The notes under the pieces were generated by a model. That model worked only from the letters and a program-made list of their open reading frames with translations, made no database searches and was not told where the DNA came from. From Streptomyces triticisoli (GTDB lineage Bacteria > Actinomycetota > Actinomycetes > Streptomycetales > Streptomycetaceae), in contig NZ_QFDQ01000010.1 of the NCBI RefSeq assembly GCF_003270085.1, positions 1 through 56,489 on the forward strand: a stretch of DNA of 56,489 nt, given 5' to 3'. Positions 1-8,949 of the stretch are shown here, one piece after another. The stretch's first letter is position 1; each line of letters begins with the position of its first letter. A program made the position numbers and the translations under genes.

Positions 1-573
1 CCCGGGCGCACCGTGACCGCCCGGACCGCCGTGACCGCCGGGGCGGCCCGGGGGCTCGGTGCCGAAGGGCGGGCCCGGCGGGATCGGCTCGGCCGGGCGG
101 TTCACCTGCGAGGGCCGGGAGCCCTGGTACTCGTAGGAGTCGCCGCCGAAGGGCGGGCCGGGCGGCTGCGGGAAGCGGGGGGCACCCGGGCCGGGACCGG
201 TACCGGTCCCGGGCGCCGGCGGGCGCGGCGCGGCCGGGGTGTACGAGGTCGCGGTGTTCGTCAGGAAGTTCCACCGGCACTCCTCGCAGAACGGCGCACC
301 GCCCTCACGGGGCGTACGGCACTGCGGGCAGAGCTCCGGCTCGGGGGCCGGTGCGGCGGACAGGTGCGGGTGCCCGCCGGGCACACCCGGGTGACCGGGA
401 CCGCCCGGGCCACCGTGACCGCCGGGCCCCGGTGCGGGCGGGAAGCCGTAGCCGCCGGCCGGGGGCGGTGGGGGAGGCGGGGGAGGCGGGGGCACGGCAC
501 CGGCCATGCGGTGACCGCACACCTCGCACCAGTCGTCGGAACCCGACTGGTGTCCGTTCGGGCAGGTCGGCAT
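1..573 (-). CDS. Zinc-ribbon, Pro/Gly-rich protein, probable FHA-domain protein (3' end outside window)
   Basis: The frame is open from an ATG at 573 to the window edge, 191 codons, so the C-terminus is missing. A strong purine-rich RBS (GGAGAGGGGGAA) lies just upstream. Two Cys4/His zinc-ribbon motifs are visible: the first in the N-terminal 20 residues (CPNGH, then CEVCG), the second near residues 90-110 (CPQC, then CEEC). A Pro/Gly-rich linker full of GGPG and PPPP separates and follows them. It is the last visible gene of the glnX-glnH-pknG-PP2C-VWA operon, 102 bp after the VWA gene. Streptomyces proteins with this head usually end in a phosphothreonine-binding FHA domain, which would make it a reader of PknG phosphorylation. 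That domain is not in the window, so the FHA call is inference from context and family memory. Confidence 0.7.
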   Translation of the reverse strand, partial: MPTCPNGHQSGSDDWCEVCGHRMAGAVPPPPPPPPPPPAGGYGFPPAPGPGGHGGPGGPGHPGVPGGHPHLSAAPAPEPELCPQCRTPREGGAPFCEECRWNFLTNTATSYTPAAPRPPAPGTGTGPGPGAPRFPQPPGPPFGGDSYEYQGSRPSQVNRPAEPIPPGPPFGTEPPGRPGGHGGPGGHGAPG

Positions 574-675
574 GTCGGCGCTTCCCCCTCTCCTTTCCGG
601 CCGTCTCGACCGGATTTCTCCCACCCCGAGGGGCCAGGCTCGCTGTCTTTCGCTGTCTGTCGCGGCGGTGCCGCG

Positions 676-2022
676 TCACTTCTTCACACGAACGGTCTTG
701 GTGGACCGAGTCTCGAGAGTCATCTCGTCGGCCTCCTCGACCTTCGTCTTCAGTCGCACAGTACCTGTCGCCGCGTCGACCACGTCCACCACCTTCGCAA
801 GCAGTTTCGCAGTATCCGCGTTCCCCGAGGCGCCGGCGAGCTGAACGGCCCGGCCCAGTTTGGCCGTTGCTCCATCGATATCGCCTGCTTTGCGAAGGTC
901 GAGCCCCTGTTGGATGACCTGTGCCAGTTCGGCCTGCCCGGTGTAGTGGGCCACCTGCGGGTTGATCGAGGTGGACGCGGCCATGTCGTCGGTCCACACG
1001 GCCCGTACGAGGCCCTGCGCGCCCAGGTTCTGTACCGTTCGGTCAGGCTGCGGGACCACCAGGGAGACCCGGGCGGCGAGCATTTCCTGGCCGACGCCGG
1101 CCGCGGGCACCTCCACGCAGAGGTGGTAGTCACGGGACTCGTCCCCCCAGGAGCCGGTGGGGTAGTCCCCGGAACGCGGGCCCGCCTCGGTGCGGCGGTC
1201 CGTCAACTCCTCAACCGCAGGGGCGACTTGCTTGACGAACTTGATGGTCGCGCCGACCGGCGTCCACACCCGCAGGGCGACGTCCGCGACCTCCTTGCCC
1301 ATCGCCGTCTCCATCATCCGCGTGAAGTCGGCGGCCAGACCGGCCGGATCGGCGACGATGTCGGCGGTGCCGAGCAGCGCGGAGGCGATCCCTGTGACTT
1401 CTTTCACTTCCCAGTCGGTGCCCACGCCACGCGCGTCACACGTGAAGCGTCCCGCGCAGTCGCCGAGCGCCCGCTTGAGGTCCTCGGGCGACTCGTGCTC
1501 GTTGCGGCCGTCGGTGAGCAGGATGCCGTGCCGGATGTCGGCCTCGGCCGAGGACAGCAGCCGGTCGGCCAGCCGCAGCCAGGTGCCGATGGCCGTGCCG
1601 CCGCCCGCGTTCAGCCTGCGCAGCGCCCGCTTGGCCTGCTCGCGGGTGGCGGCGTCGGCGACCGCGAGCCGGCCGTCGCCCGGATAGACCTCCTTGGCCA
1701 CGTGCGTGCCGCCGACCACCGCGAAGCGCACGCCGTCGCGCAGGGTGTCGATCGCGGCGGCCGTGGCGTCCCGGGCGTTGCGCATCTTGGTCTGCGGGTA
1801 GTCCATCGAACCCGAGCAGTCGACCATCAGCACCACCGCCGCGGACGGTCCCTGACCGGATGTGTGGAGGTGCGGTGCCGCCACCGCGCCGCCGATGGTG
1901 CCGCCGCCGGTCGCGGTGACCGTGACGATCGCGTTGACCTCCCGGCCGTCCTCGGGCAGGTACTCGTTCTGGTACACGTCCACCGAGAACCGCGGCACGC
2001 TGGACTTCGAGAAATTGGCCAT
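676..2022 (-). CDS. VWA (von Willebrand A) domain protein
   Basis: 448 residues starting MANFSKSSVPRF at the ATG at 2022. The VWA domain begins near residue 60 with a complete MIDAS start, VDCSGS (Asp68), followed by the conserved Thr (GGGTAIG) and the Asp of LLTDGRNEH, so metal binding looks intact. After the VWA fold come a beta-rich domain (about residues 230-350) and a helical, TPR-like tail (QAELAQVIQQGLDLRKAGDIDGA). There is no signal peptide or membrane segment, so it should be cytoplasmic. It lies between the PP2C phosphatase and the zinc-ribbon gene in the kinase operon. VWA/PP2C/kinase sets are known (TerY-type triads), and a scaffold or metal-dependent adaptor role is inferred. A longer in-frame read-through upstream exists, but this ATG begins the recognisable protein. 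Confidence 0.85.
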   Translation of the reverse strand: MANFSKSSVPRFSVDVYQNEYLPEDGREVNAIVTVTATGGGTIGGAVAAPHLHTSGQGPSAAVVLMVDCSGSMDYPQTKMRNARDATAAAIDTLRDGVRFAVVGGTHVAKEVYPGDGRLAVADAATREQAKRALRRLNAGGGTAIGTWLRLADRLLSSAEADIRHGILLTDGRNEHESPEDLKRALGDCAGRFTCDARGVGTDWEVKEVTGIASALLGTADIVADPAGLAADFTRMMETAMGKEVADVALRVWTPVGATIKFVKQVAPAVEELTDRRTEAGPRSGDYPTGSWGDESRDYHLCVEVPAAGVGQEMLAARVSLVVPQPDRTVQNLGAQGLVRAVWTDDMAASTSINPQVAHYTGQAELAQVIQQGLDLRKAGDIDGATAKLGRAVQLAGASGNADTAKLLAKVVDVVDAATGTVRLKTKVEEADEMTLETRSTKTVRVKK

Positions 2023-2144
2023 GCCTTCCCAGATCCCCCTTCTGGAACCCCCGCGCGCGGGAGCGACGACTGTGAACGGGCCGCTCCCCTCCGGCCCTTT
2101 GAAGCTTCCTCGTCGGTGAGGGCTCGCGCCGGGGGTCCCGTCGC

Positions 2145-2179
2145 GTGCCACGTGCCACATGCCACGTGTCACGTGCCGC
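2145..2179. repeat. Five 7-bp tandem repeats (GTGCCAC) carrying CACGTG boxes
   Basis: Within the 179-bp gap between the phosphatase stop and the VWA start, the heptamer GTGCCAC is repeated five times with small changes (units at 2145, 2152, 2159, 2166, 2173). The junctions create CACGTG palindromes at 2149-2154, 2163-2168 and 2170-2175. Function unknown; the regular 7-bp period inside an operon could affect mRNA or bind a protein. Confidence 0.8.
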
Positions 2180-2201
2180 GGCGGGCCCCGGCATACGTCC
2201 C

Positions 2202-3992
2202 TCAGGGCGATCCTGCCCCCCGCGGCGGGGCCGGGAACGGCAGGACGGCCACTGTTACGTTGTCGTGGCCCCCGCCGTCCAGGGCGTGGCCGACCAGTAC
2301 CCGGGCGCTGTGCAGCGGACGTACGGCGGCGTCGTGGGGGACGGCCCGGGCCATCTCCTCGGCCGTCTCGGCGTAGTTCCACAGCCCGTCCGTGCAGACC
2401 ACGACCACACCCGGCCGGTCCGGCTTGAAGGAGGCGGTGTGCGGCTCGAGTTCGTAGGCGTCCGCGCCGAGCCAGCCGGTGATCGCGTGGGCGCGCTCGT
2501 CGGCGTACGCCTCCGCCTCGGTCATCAGGCCCGCGGCGACCATCTGCGCGGCCCACGAGTCGTCCTCGGTGAGCCGGGCCGGGGGCGCGGAGCGGTCCAC
2601 CGGCACCCAGTAGACGCGGCTGTCGCCGACCCAGCCGACGACCAGCAGGCCGGAGGTGACCACCGCGCCGACGATCGTGCAGGCCGGCGCGTTCTGGTGC
2701 GGGGCGTGCTCGCGGGCCGTCGCGGGTTCCTCGGCGAGCGACTCGACCGCCTTCGCGGCGGCCACGATCGCCTCGTGCATGGCCTGCTGGGGATGCGTGC
2801 CCCGGGGGAGCGCGGCCAGCAGGGACTCGCTCGCCGCCCGCGAGGCGGCCAGTGAGGCGTCGTCGGGGCGGGTCGCGGAGGACACGCCGTCGCAGACGAT
2901 CGCCACGGCCGCGGGCGAGCCGTCGGGCAGCGTGAGGTGGCCGACGGCGAAGGAGTCCTCGTTGCGGTGGTGGCGCAGGCCCCGGTCGCTGACCGCGGCG
3001 ATCGGGCCCGACTCCTGCTCCATGTGGTCGCGTTCGCGCGGCTGGGCGTGCCCGCAGTTCTCGCAGTAACCGTCGCTGTCGACCCGCCCCGCCCGGCACG
3101 CCACGCACACCGCGGCGCCCTCGTCCGGGGCGGCGGCGTCCGCGGCCACCCGCGGGTCCGGCGCCTGCAGCGGGTACTCGTCGGGCTCCGCCGGCCGGTC
3201 GAGCCGCACACCGCAGGCCGGCGGCGCGGGGGAGTCACCGAGCGGCGGCTGCGGCTCCGCCTGGCGTGGGGGCTGGGCTGCCGGGTGCGGCGCCTGGGGC
3301 TGAGGTTGGGGCTCGGGCTGCGGCTGCGCCTGCTGCGGAGGCTGGACCGCCGCGTACGCCTGATCCTGACCCTGGGCCTGTGGCTGGGCTGCGGCCGGAG
3401 CCTGTGGCTGGGTCGGCGGCTGCGGCGCCGTTTGGCGCGGGGGCTGGGCGGCCCGATGCGGCTGGCCCTGTGCCTGCTGCGGGGGCTGGGCGGGCGGCTG
3501 CGGCTGCCGCTCGACCGCCGCCTGAGCCTGCGGCTCCGCCTGGCGCGGGGGCTGGGCTGCCGGGTGCGCCTGCGGCTGCGGCTGTGGCTGCTGCGGAGGG
3601 TGAGCCGGCGGCTGGAGCTGCGGTTGCCGCGGAGGCTGGGCTGCTGCCTGTCGCTGCCCCTGGGCCTGTGGCTGTGGCTGCGACTGCGGTGCCGGTGGTG
3701 GGGGCGGCGGGGAGCCGCCCGCGTTCGTGCCCGGCACGTGCGGGCGGGGCGGGACCTCGGAGGCGTCCGGGTGCGGGGCGTGGGGCCAGGCGGCGCCGTC
3801 GGCGTGCTCGCCGGGGGCGGCCGGGCGCGGCACCGAGGCGCCGTTCATGGTGAGCGTCGGCGTGTCGTTCCGTCCCGCGGCGGCCGCGGACAGGGCGCAT
3901 CCGCACGCGCCGCAGAAACGGTCACCCGACTCCACCGGCTCCGCACAGCTCGGGCACTTCGGCAGGGCGGCCTGCTGGTGCATCTGCGACAT
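2202..3992 (-). CDS. PP2C-family Ser/Thr protein phosphatase with zinc ribbons and Gln/Pro-rich linker
   Basis: 596 residues from the ATG at 3992 (MSQMHQQ), 3 bp after the kinase stop codon; a TTG at 3995 is the only alternative and adds one residue. Layout: N-terminal zinc ribbon (CPSC ... CGACG), about 160 residues of Gln/Pro/Ala-rich low complexity (roughly residues 85-245), a second zinc ribbon (CVACRAG ... CENCG), then the PP2C catalytic domain from about residue 330 to the end. The PP2C metal motifs are present: SDRGLRHHRNEDSF, VCDGVSS, WVGDSRVYW, CTDGLWNYA and GGHDNVTV. It should dephosphorylate Ser/Thr proteins and is the natural antagonist of the PknG-type kinase encoded directly upstream. 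No transmembrane segment is seen. Confidence 0.92.
   Translation of the reverse strand: MSQMHQQAALPKCPSCAEPVESGDRFCGACGCALSAAAAGRNDTPTLTMNGASVPRPAAPGEHADGAAWPHAPHPDASEVPPRPHVPGTNAGGSPPPPPPAPQSQPQPQAQGQRQAAAQPPRQPQLQPPAHPPQQPQPQPQAHPAAQPPRQAEPQAQAAVERQPQPPAQPPQQAQGQPHRAAQPPRQTAPQPPTQPQAPAAAQPQAQGQDQAYAAVQPPQQAQPQPEPQPQPQAPHPAAQPPRQAEPQPPLGDSPAPPACGVRLDRPAEPDEYPLQAPDPRVAADAAAPDEGAAVCVACRAGRVDSDGYCENCGHAQPRERDHMEQESGPIAAVSDRGLRHHRNEDSFAVGHLTLPDGSPAAVAIVCDGVSSATRPDDASLAASRAASESLLAALPRGTHPQQAMHEAIVAAAKAVESLAEEPATAREHAPHQNAPACTIVGAVVTSGLLVVGWVGDSRVYWVPVDRSAPPARLTEDDSWAAQMVAAGLMTEAEAYADERAHAITGWLGADAYELEPHTASFKPDRPGVVVVCTDGLWNYAETAEEMARAVPHDAAVRPLHSARVLVGHALDGGGHDNVTVAVLPFPAPPRGAGSP
3250..3568 (-). 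repeat. Coding direct repeat in the Gln/Pro-rich linker of the phosphatase
   Basis: A 40-bp stretch at 3250-3289 recurs at 3529-3568 with one mismatch and encodes the peptide AAQPPRQAEPQ both times. Between and beside the copies are many shorter degenerate CAGCCxCCG-type units. This is an expandable low-complexity tract inside a catalytic protein. Confidence 0.75.
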
Positions 3993-3995
3993 CAA

Positions 3996-6515
3996 CTACA
4001 CCCACGTCCGGGGGCGGTAACGGTTGGCACGTTCCACCAGGTCGATCCTCTCCTCGCCGCCGGAGGCCAGCCGGGCCAGCGTGCGGTACGAACGCTCCAG
4101 GCCGAAGCGGAGTCCCCGCTCGTCCAGGTCGCTGCCGAGCAGCACCCGCCGGGAGGCCGGGTCGGCGGCCCGTCCCCCGGAGAGTATCCAGTCCAGGGCG
4201 CAGCCGAGGACTTCCGCCGACAGCCGCTCGCGCCGCGCAGGATCCAGAGCGTACGCCTGAAGTGCCTCCACCTGCCCGGCGGCGGCCGTCAGGTCCTCCA
4301 GGAACGGCGTGTCGGACGCGGCCGCCGTCCGGTGCCGCAGCCGCGCCCGTACGGCCGCCACCCGCGCCGCCGTGTAGTGGATGGAGGACTCCGGAACCGA
4401 CTCCAGGGTCCGTACGGCCCCACGCCGGTCACCGGTGGCCAGTTGGACGCGGGCCAGGCCGAACGCCGCGCTGACCTGGCTCGGGTCGGTGGACCACACC
4501 AGGCGGTAGTACTCGGCGGCGTTGTCGAGCTGGCCGAGCACCTCCGCGCACAGGGCGAGCGCCAGCTTCGGCGCGACCTCGCCGGGGAAGGCGTCGTAGA
4601 TCGCGTCGAAGGCGAGGGCCGCCTCCTCGTGGTCGCCGGTGACCAGGGAGGTCACACCCCGGTACCAGACGACCCGCCAGTCGTCCGGGTCCTCCTCCTC
4701 CAGAGCGCGCAGGACCCGCAGCGCGACGGCCGGCTCACCGGTCTCCAGCCGGGCGCGGACCTGGCGCAGCCGTGTCTCGGTGGACTGCGTGGGCGCCGCC
4801 GCGAGCGCGTGGACCAGCTCGGCGGGCGCCGACGTCAACAGACCCGCCAGGAAACCCGCGTTCGGGTCGGTGGGGTCGACGTGGGGGACCGGCAGGGCGA
4901 GGGCGGCGGTCGGCGTGTCGACGGGTTTGACGAGGACCGGCGGAGCCGGGACGGCCGACGTGCCCGGGCTGCCGCCCGCGCCCTGCGCCGCGCCCGCGGG
5001 GAGCGCCGGAGCGGACCTGCGCGTGCGCGGCACCCGTGCCCCCAGCCGGGACACGTCCCCGTCCAGCCGGGGGAACAACTCCGTGTCCGTCACCCTCAGT
5101 TCCGGCCCGAACAGCGTCGACAGGGCCGGCCGCGCGTGGCCGGTCTGCAGGGACACGACCTCCCGCAGTACGCCCGTCAGCTGCTCGGACATCTCCTGCG
5201 CGGAGGCGAACCGGCGAGCCGGGTCGGGGTCGGTGGCGCGGACCAGCAGGCGGTAGAAGGACTCGTACCGGTGGAAGACCTCGATGCTGTCGGGGTCGGG
5301 CAGACTGTCCGCGAAGACGTTCGTGTAGCCCTGGAAGTCGAACGTGAGCACGGCGAGCGTACGGCCCACCGTGTACAGGTCGCTGGCCACCGACGGGCCG
5401 GCCTCGGCGACTTCCGGCGCCTGGTAGCCGACCGTGCCGTAGATGGCCGACTCGTCGTCGTCCATGCGGCGCACCGCGCCCATGTCGATCAGCTTGAGCT
5501 GGTCCTCGGTCTGGATCGCGTTGTCGACCTTGAAGTCGCAGTACAGCAGGTTGCGGCTGTGCAGATGGCCGAGCGCCTCCAGGGCCTCGATGCCGTACGC
5601 GCACGCCTGCTCCACCGGCAGCGGGTCACGCCTGCCGTCCGGGGCGCGGCGGGAGTTGGCGATCTCCTTCAGCGACTTGCCGCCGACGTACTCCATCACG
5701 ATGTAGCCGTCGAGGGAGCCGGTGCGCTGGTCGAGGTGCTCCACGAAGTTGTAGATCCGCACGATGTTGGCGTGCTCGATCTCCGCGAGGAAGCGCCGCT
5801 CGGAGATCGCCGCCTCCATCGCGTCCTGGTCGCCGGTGTCCAGCAGGCCCTTGAGCACCACCCACCGGTCGGACACCGCCCGGTCCACGGCCAGGTAGAT
5901 CCAGCCCAGCCCGCCGTGCGCCAGACAGCCCGCGACCTCGTACTGACCGTGGACGATGTCCCCGGCCCTCAGCTTGGGCACGAAGGAGTACGGGTGACCG
6001 CACTTGGTGCAGAAACCCTCCGTACGGCCCGACCGGTCACCGCGCGCGCGGCCCACCGGCGCCCCGCAGTCCGCACGCGAGCAGAACCGCTTCCGCTCCG
6101 GCACCTCGGGGCTCTCGAGCACCATCGAGCGCGGGTCGGGCCGCGGCACCTGCGGCACCTGCACCAGTCCCGCGCCCAGCCGGCCGCGGCCGGAGGAGCC
6201 CGTCGTCGAGCCGGAGCCGCGCACCGACACCGAGCGGCCGGTCGACCTGCCCGACAGCGAGCGCGACAGCCGTCCCGACACCGAGCGGCGGGACCGTGAG
6301 GAACCGGTCGACTGCGACGACGTACGCGAACTGCGGGCGCTGCGCGCGCTGGAGGCCGAACCGCCCGTGACCCCGGTGGGCGGTGAGCCCACCGTGCCGG
6401 TCGTCGAGACGACCGGCGCGAGACCGCACGTGTCGCAGTACAGCTCGCCGCCGCCCACGTCCTCGTACGTACCCTGGCACTCCGGCCGCTGACAGCTCTG
6501 CCCCGCCCGACTCAT
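3996..6515 (-). CDS. pknG: PknG-type serine/threonine protein kinase with zinc/rubredoxin-like head and TPR tail
   Basis: 839 residues. The ATG at 6515 overlaps the previous stop (ATGA), so translation is coupled. Layout: a Cys-rich zinc motif at residues 8-31, a Ser/Arg-rich linker, a rubredoxin-like Cys cluster (CSRADCG ... CTKCG, about residues 143-178), a kinase domain (about 195-460) and helical repeats resembling TPRs to the C-terminus. Kinase landmarks: the Lys of VVLKGLL, the catalytic loop LLYCDFKVDN, the metal motif LIDMGAVR (DMG instead of DFG) and the APE-like QAPEVAE. The rubredoxin-kinase-TPR order is that of mycobacterial PknG, a soluble kinase that controls glutamate metabolism through FHA proteins (GarA/OdhI). 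The upstream glnX- and glnH-like genes match the mycobacterial glnX-glnH-pknG order. Confidence 0.9.
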   Translation of the reverse strand: MSRAGQSCQRPECQGTYEDVGGGELYCDTCGLAPVVSTTGTVGSPPTGVTGGSASSARSARSSRTSSQSTGSSRSRRSVSGRLSRSLSGRSTGRSVSVRGSGSTTGSSGRGRLGAGLVQVPQVPRPDPRSMVLESPEVPERKRFCSRADCGAPVGRARGDRSGRTEGFCTKCGHPYSFVPKLRAGDIVHGQYEVAGCLAHGGLGWIYLAVDRAVSDRWVVLKGLLDTGDQDAMEAAISERRFLAEIEHANIVRIYNFVEHLDQRTGSLDGYIVMEYVGGKSLKEIANSRRAPDGRRDPLPVEQACAYGIEALEALGHLHSRNLLYCDFKVDNAIQTEDQLKLIDMGAVRRMDDDESAIYGTVGYQAPEVAEAGPSVASDLYTVGRTLAVLTFDFQGYTNVFADSLPDPDSIEVFHRYESFYRLLVRATDPDPARRFASAQEMSEQLTGVLREVVSLQTGHARPALSTLFGPELRVTDTELFPRLDGDVSRLGARVPRTRRSAPALPAGAAQGAGGSPGTSAVPAPPVLVKPVDTPTAALALPVPHVDPTDPNAGFLAGLLTSAPAELVHALAAAPTQSTETRLRQVRARLETGEPAVALRVLRALEEEDPDDWRVVWYRGVTSLVTGDHEEAALAFDAIYDAFPGEVAPKLALALCAEVLGQLDNAAEYYRLVWSTDPSQVSAAFGLARVQLATGDRRGAVRTLESVPESSIHYTAARVAAVRARLRHRTAAASDTPFLEDLTAAAGQVEALQAYALDPARRERLSAEVLGCALDWILSGGRAADPASRRVLLGSDLDERGLRFGLERSYRTLARLASGGEERIDLVERANRYRPRTWV

Positions 6516-7861
6516 GACTCCCCCCTACCGTCCTTGCCGGCCCCGCCGTCACGGTCCCGGGGCCCGCCCTGCTCCGGCACCCGCGCGCTGCCGAGCGCTT
6601 CGGCCGCCGCCTGCTGGTAGCGCAGCACGGCCTGCTCGGCCACCCGCAGGTCGCAGGGCGCGCTCCACAGCATGCGCCGCGCCGCGTCGTACCGCTCGAC
6701 CAGCAGCGGGTCCTCCGCCAGGCCGTGCCGGGCCACCTTCGCCCGGTACGCGTCCAGCCGGCCGCGCAGCTCGGCACGGACCGCCAGCGGAGCGGTGACC
6801 GCCGTCAACGACTCGCGGGCGCGCAGCAGTTCGTCCTCCGCCTTCTGCTCCAGGGAGTCCAGCAACGGCGACAGGCGGTGCCACTGCGCCTGTCTGCGGT
6901 ACTCGGCGGCCGCCGCCAGCTGCTCCTGCAGCACGGTCGGCGGACCGCTGACCACCGGCACCTCCGTCGCCGCGATCTTCGCCAGCACCTCGCCCCGCGC
7001 GGTGCGCGCCTCGGCGAGCGTGCGGTCCGCGCGCGAGAGCAGGTCCCGCAGCCTGATCAGCCGCTGCTCGGCGTCCTGCCGCACCCCGAGCACGGCGTCG
7101 ATCTCCCGGCGCACCTCTTCCAGCGCCCGCGCCTCACGGTCGTACACCGTGGTGTCCGGCCGGCCGCCGCCCGGCGCCGAACTGCCCTGCGCCGGCACCC
7201 AGAAGGCCAGCGGGTCGGAGACCACCTCCGCACGCAGCTTCGCCAGCGTGCGCGTGATGCGCTCCAGGTCGTCGCCCGCCGGGTGCTCGCCGGGGCGGAC
7301 GCCGACCGAGTGCGCGAGCCGGCGGGTGCGCCGCAACTCCGCGGCCAGCAGGTCGATCCGCGCGGGCAGCGCCGACCAGACCGCGTCGGCGGCGACCACC
7401 ATGTCCAGGCCGGCCGCGTACAGCTCGTTCATCCGCTCCACCAGCGCGGCCAGGGAGAAGCTCCGGCTGAGCCTGCTCGGGCCGGCCAGGGTCGGCGCGT
7501 TCGCCATGGCCGTCGCCGAGCCGGCGACCGTGACCGACTCGCCGCGCAGCAGCTCCGTCAGCTCCACCAGGTCCTCGCGGCTGGACCAGCGGCGGCGGGC
7601 ACGGATCTCACGGGCGGTGCGCAGCGCGCCGCTGTAGGCGTCGAAGTACGTCCACAGCAGCGTGATCGACGCCTCCGTCGCCGCCCAGCGCTCCTTGGTC
7701 ACGCCGGTCAGCTCGGCACCCTCCAGGAGTCTGCGGCCCGCGTGGTCCTGCAGGGCGAGGAGTGAGGTCTCGACGGCCTCGTGCTCCGAGCCGAGCCGCG
7801 CCAGCGCACGGTCCACCTCGTCCCGGTCCATCACCGGCCCGGCGGGGTCCGTGACGCCCAT
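6512..7861 (-). CDS. Alpha-helical coiled-coil protein of the pknG operon, function unknown
   Basis: 449 residues from the ATG at 7861. It sits between the glnH-like gene (33 bp upstream) and pknG (4-bp ATGA overlap), so it is part of the same transcript. The sequence is almost entirely predicted helix with heptad-like Leu/Ala/Arg spacing, for example in residues 15-90 and 240-420 (EARALEEVRREIDAVLGVRQ and following). The C-terminus is a Gly/Asp/Lys-rich tail. No signal peptide, membrane span or catalytic motif was recognised. Mycobacterial glnX-glnH-pknG loci lack an obvious counterpart between glnH and pknG. Its fixed place suggests an adaptor between the membrane sensor and the kinase; that is inference. 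Confidence 0.8.
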   Translation of the reverse strand: MGVTDPAGPVMDRDEVDRALARLGSEHEAVETSLLALQDHAGRRLLEGAELTGVTKERWAATEASITLLWTYFDAYSGALRTAREIRARRRWSSREDLVELTELLRGESVTVAGSATAMANAPTLAGPSRLSRSFSLAALVERMNELYAAGLDMVVAADAVWSALPARIDLLAAELRRTRRLAHSVGVRPGEHPAGDDLERITRTLAKLRAEVVSDPLAFWVPAQGSSAPGGGRPDTTVYDREARALEEVRREIDAVLGVRQDAEQRLIRLRDLLSRADRTLAEARTARGEVLAKIAATEVPVVSGPPTVLQEQLAAAAEYRRQAQWHRLSPLLDSLEQKAEDELLRARESLTAVTAPLAVRAELRGRLDAYRAKVARHGLAEDPLLVERYDAARRMLWSAPCDLRVAEQAVLRYQQAAAEALGSARVPEQGGPRDRDGGAGKDGRGES

Positions 7862-7894
7862 CGATCACCTCTCGCTGCGCTCGTGTTCCGTCTG

Positions 7895-8929
7895 TCACCG
7901 GTAGCTCGCCGTCGGCGGGACCGCCGACGACGACTCCCTACCCAGCGTGGCGGACAACCACGTGTCGTACGACGCCTTCCAGCCCCCGTCCCCGCGGTAG
8001 CTCTCCAGTATTCGGTTGACCCGGCGCACCAGGTCGTCGGCGCCCAGCTTCATCGCCACACCGTAGAACTCCTTGGTGAAGCTCGTGCCCTTCAGCGCCA
8101 CCGTGGGGTCCTGCGCGGCCTGGCTGGCGGCGAGCGCACTGTCCGTCACCACCGCGTCCACCTCGCCGAGTTGCAGCCGCACCAGGCAGTCCAGCTGGTT
8201 GGGGACGGTGGTGGTGATGTCGGTGGAGGCGGGAAGTCTGCCGTTCTTCGTGTCGGCGGACAGGTGGTCGTAGGCGGTGGAGCCGGTCGCCGAGCAGACC
8301 TTCCGGCCGGCCAGGGAGGCGTCGTATCCGGTGATCTTCGACGTCTTGGGCGCCAGAACCTGCTGGCCCGTCAGGAAGTACGGCGCGGAGAACGCCACCT
8401 GCCTCAGACGGTCGCACGAGATCGTCATGGTGCGCACCACCATGTCCACGCGGCCGCTTCTGATCGCGGGGATGCGCTCGTTGGTGGGGATGGCCTTGAA
8501 CTGCACCTTGCTCTCGTCGCCGAGGATGTCCTTGGCGATGCGGTGCGCCAGGTCGATGTCGAAGCCCTCCAGCTCGCCGGTGGAGTTGTTCGGGTTGCGG
8601 TAGCCCCAGCGGTAGCTGTTCTGGTCGACGCCCACCGACAGGTAGCCGCGCGACCTGATGGCGCTGAGGGTGGGGCCGTCCGCGCTCGACGGGGACAGGC
8701 TCTGGTTGTGGGCCTCGCTGTCCTTGCAGTTGTCCGCCTTGGCCCGGGTGCCGTGGGCCGTCCCCCGGCTGCTCGGGGTGGGGTCGTCGGGCCGGGTGTC
8801 GGCCGCGTGCGGCTGGGTGCGCGGCAGGGGCAGGAGCAGGACCAGTGTCAGCGCCAAGGTGCAGACGGCTGCCATCGCTCCCACGCCTCCCCAGCCCTTC
8901 AGGCCGGCCCGCAGACGTCTTGCTCGCAT
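7895..8929 (-). CDS. glnH: GlnH-like extracytoplasmic amino-acid-binding protein
   Basis: 344 residues from the ATG at 8929, preceded by GGAAGGGGG; an in-frame GTG lies 6 bp further up. One N-terminal hydrophobic segment (about residues 17-35) is followed by a Pro/Ser/Thr-rich linker. A full periplasmic-binding-protein family 3 domain starts near residue 80: SRGYLSVGVDQN, ELEGFDIDLAHRIAKDILG, IRSGRVDMVVRTMTIS, FSAPYFLTGQQVLA, GEVDAVVTDSALA. In mycobacteria GlnH senses Asp/Glu/Gln and signals through GlnX to PknG. No clear lipobox Cys follows the hydrophobic segment, unlike mycobacterial GlnH, so this one may stay membrane-anchored by its N-terminus. No ABC permease or ATPase gene is nearby, which favours sensing over transport. 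Confidence 0.88.
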   Translation of the reverse strand: MRARRLRAGLKGWGGVGAMAAVCTLALTLVLLLPLPRTQPHAADTRPDDPTPSSRGTAHGTRAKADNCKDSEAHNQSLSPSSADGPTLSAIRSRGYLSVGVDQNSYRWGYRNPNNSTGELEGFDIDLAHRIAKDILGDESKVQFKAIPTNERIPAIRSGRVDMVVRTMTISCDRLRQVAFSAPYFLTGQQVLAPKTSKITGYDASLAGRKVCSATGSTAYDHLSADTKNGRLPASTDITTTVPNQLDCLVRLQLGEVDAVVTDSALAASQAAQDPTVALKGTSFTKEFYGVAMKLGADDLVRRVNRILESYRGDGGWKASYDTWLSATLGRESSSAVPPTASYR

Positions 8930-8949
8930 CGTCACGCCCCCTTCCCCGT

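Noticed and set aside
13..2376. Plus-strand open frame of 787 codons across the VWA and zinc-ribbon genes
   Set aside because: It crosses gene boundaries and RBSs of well-supported minus-strand genes.
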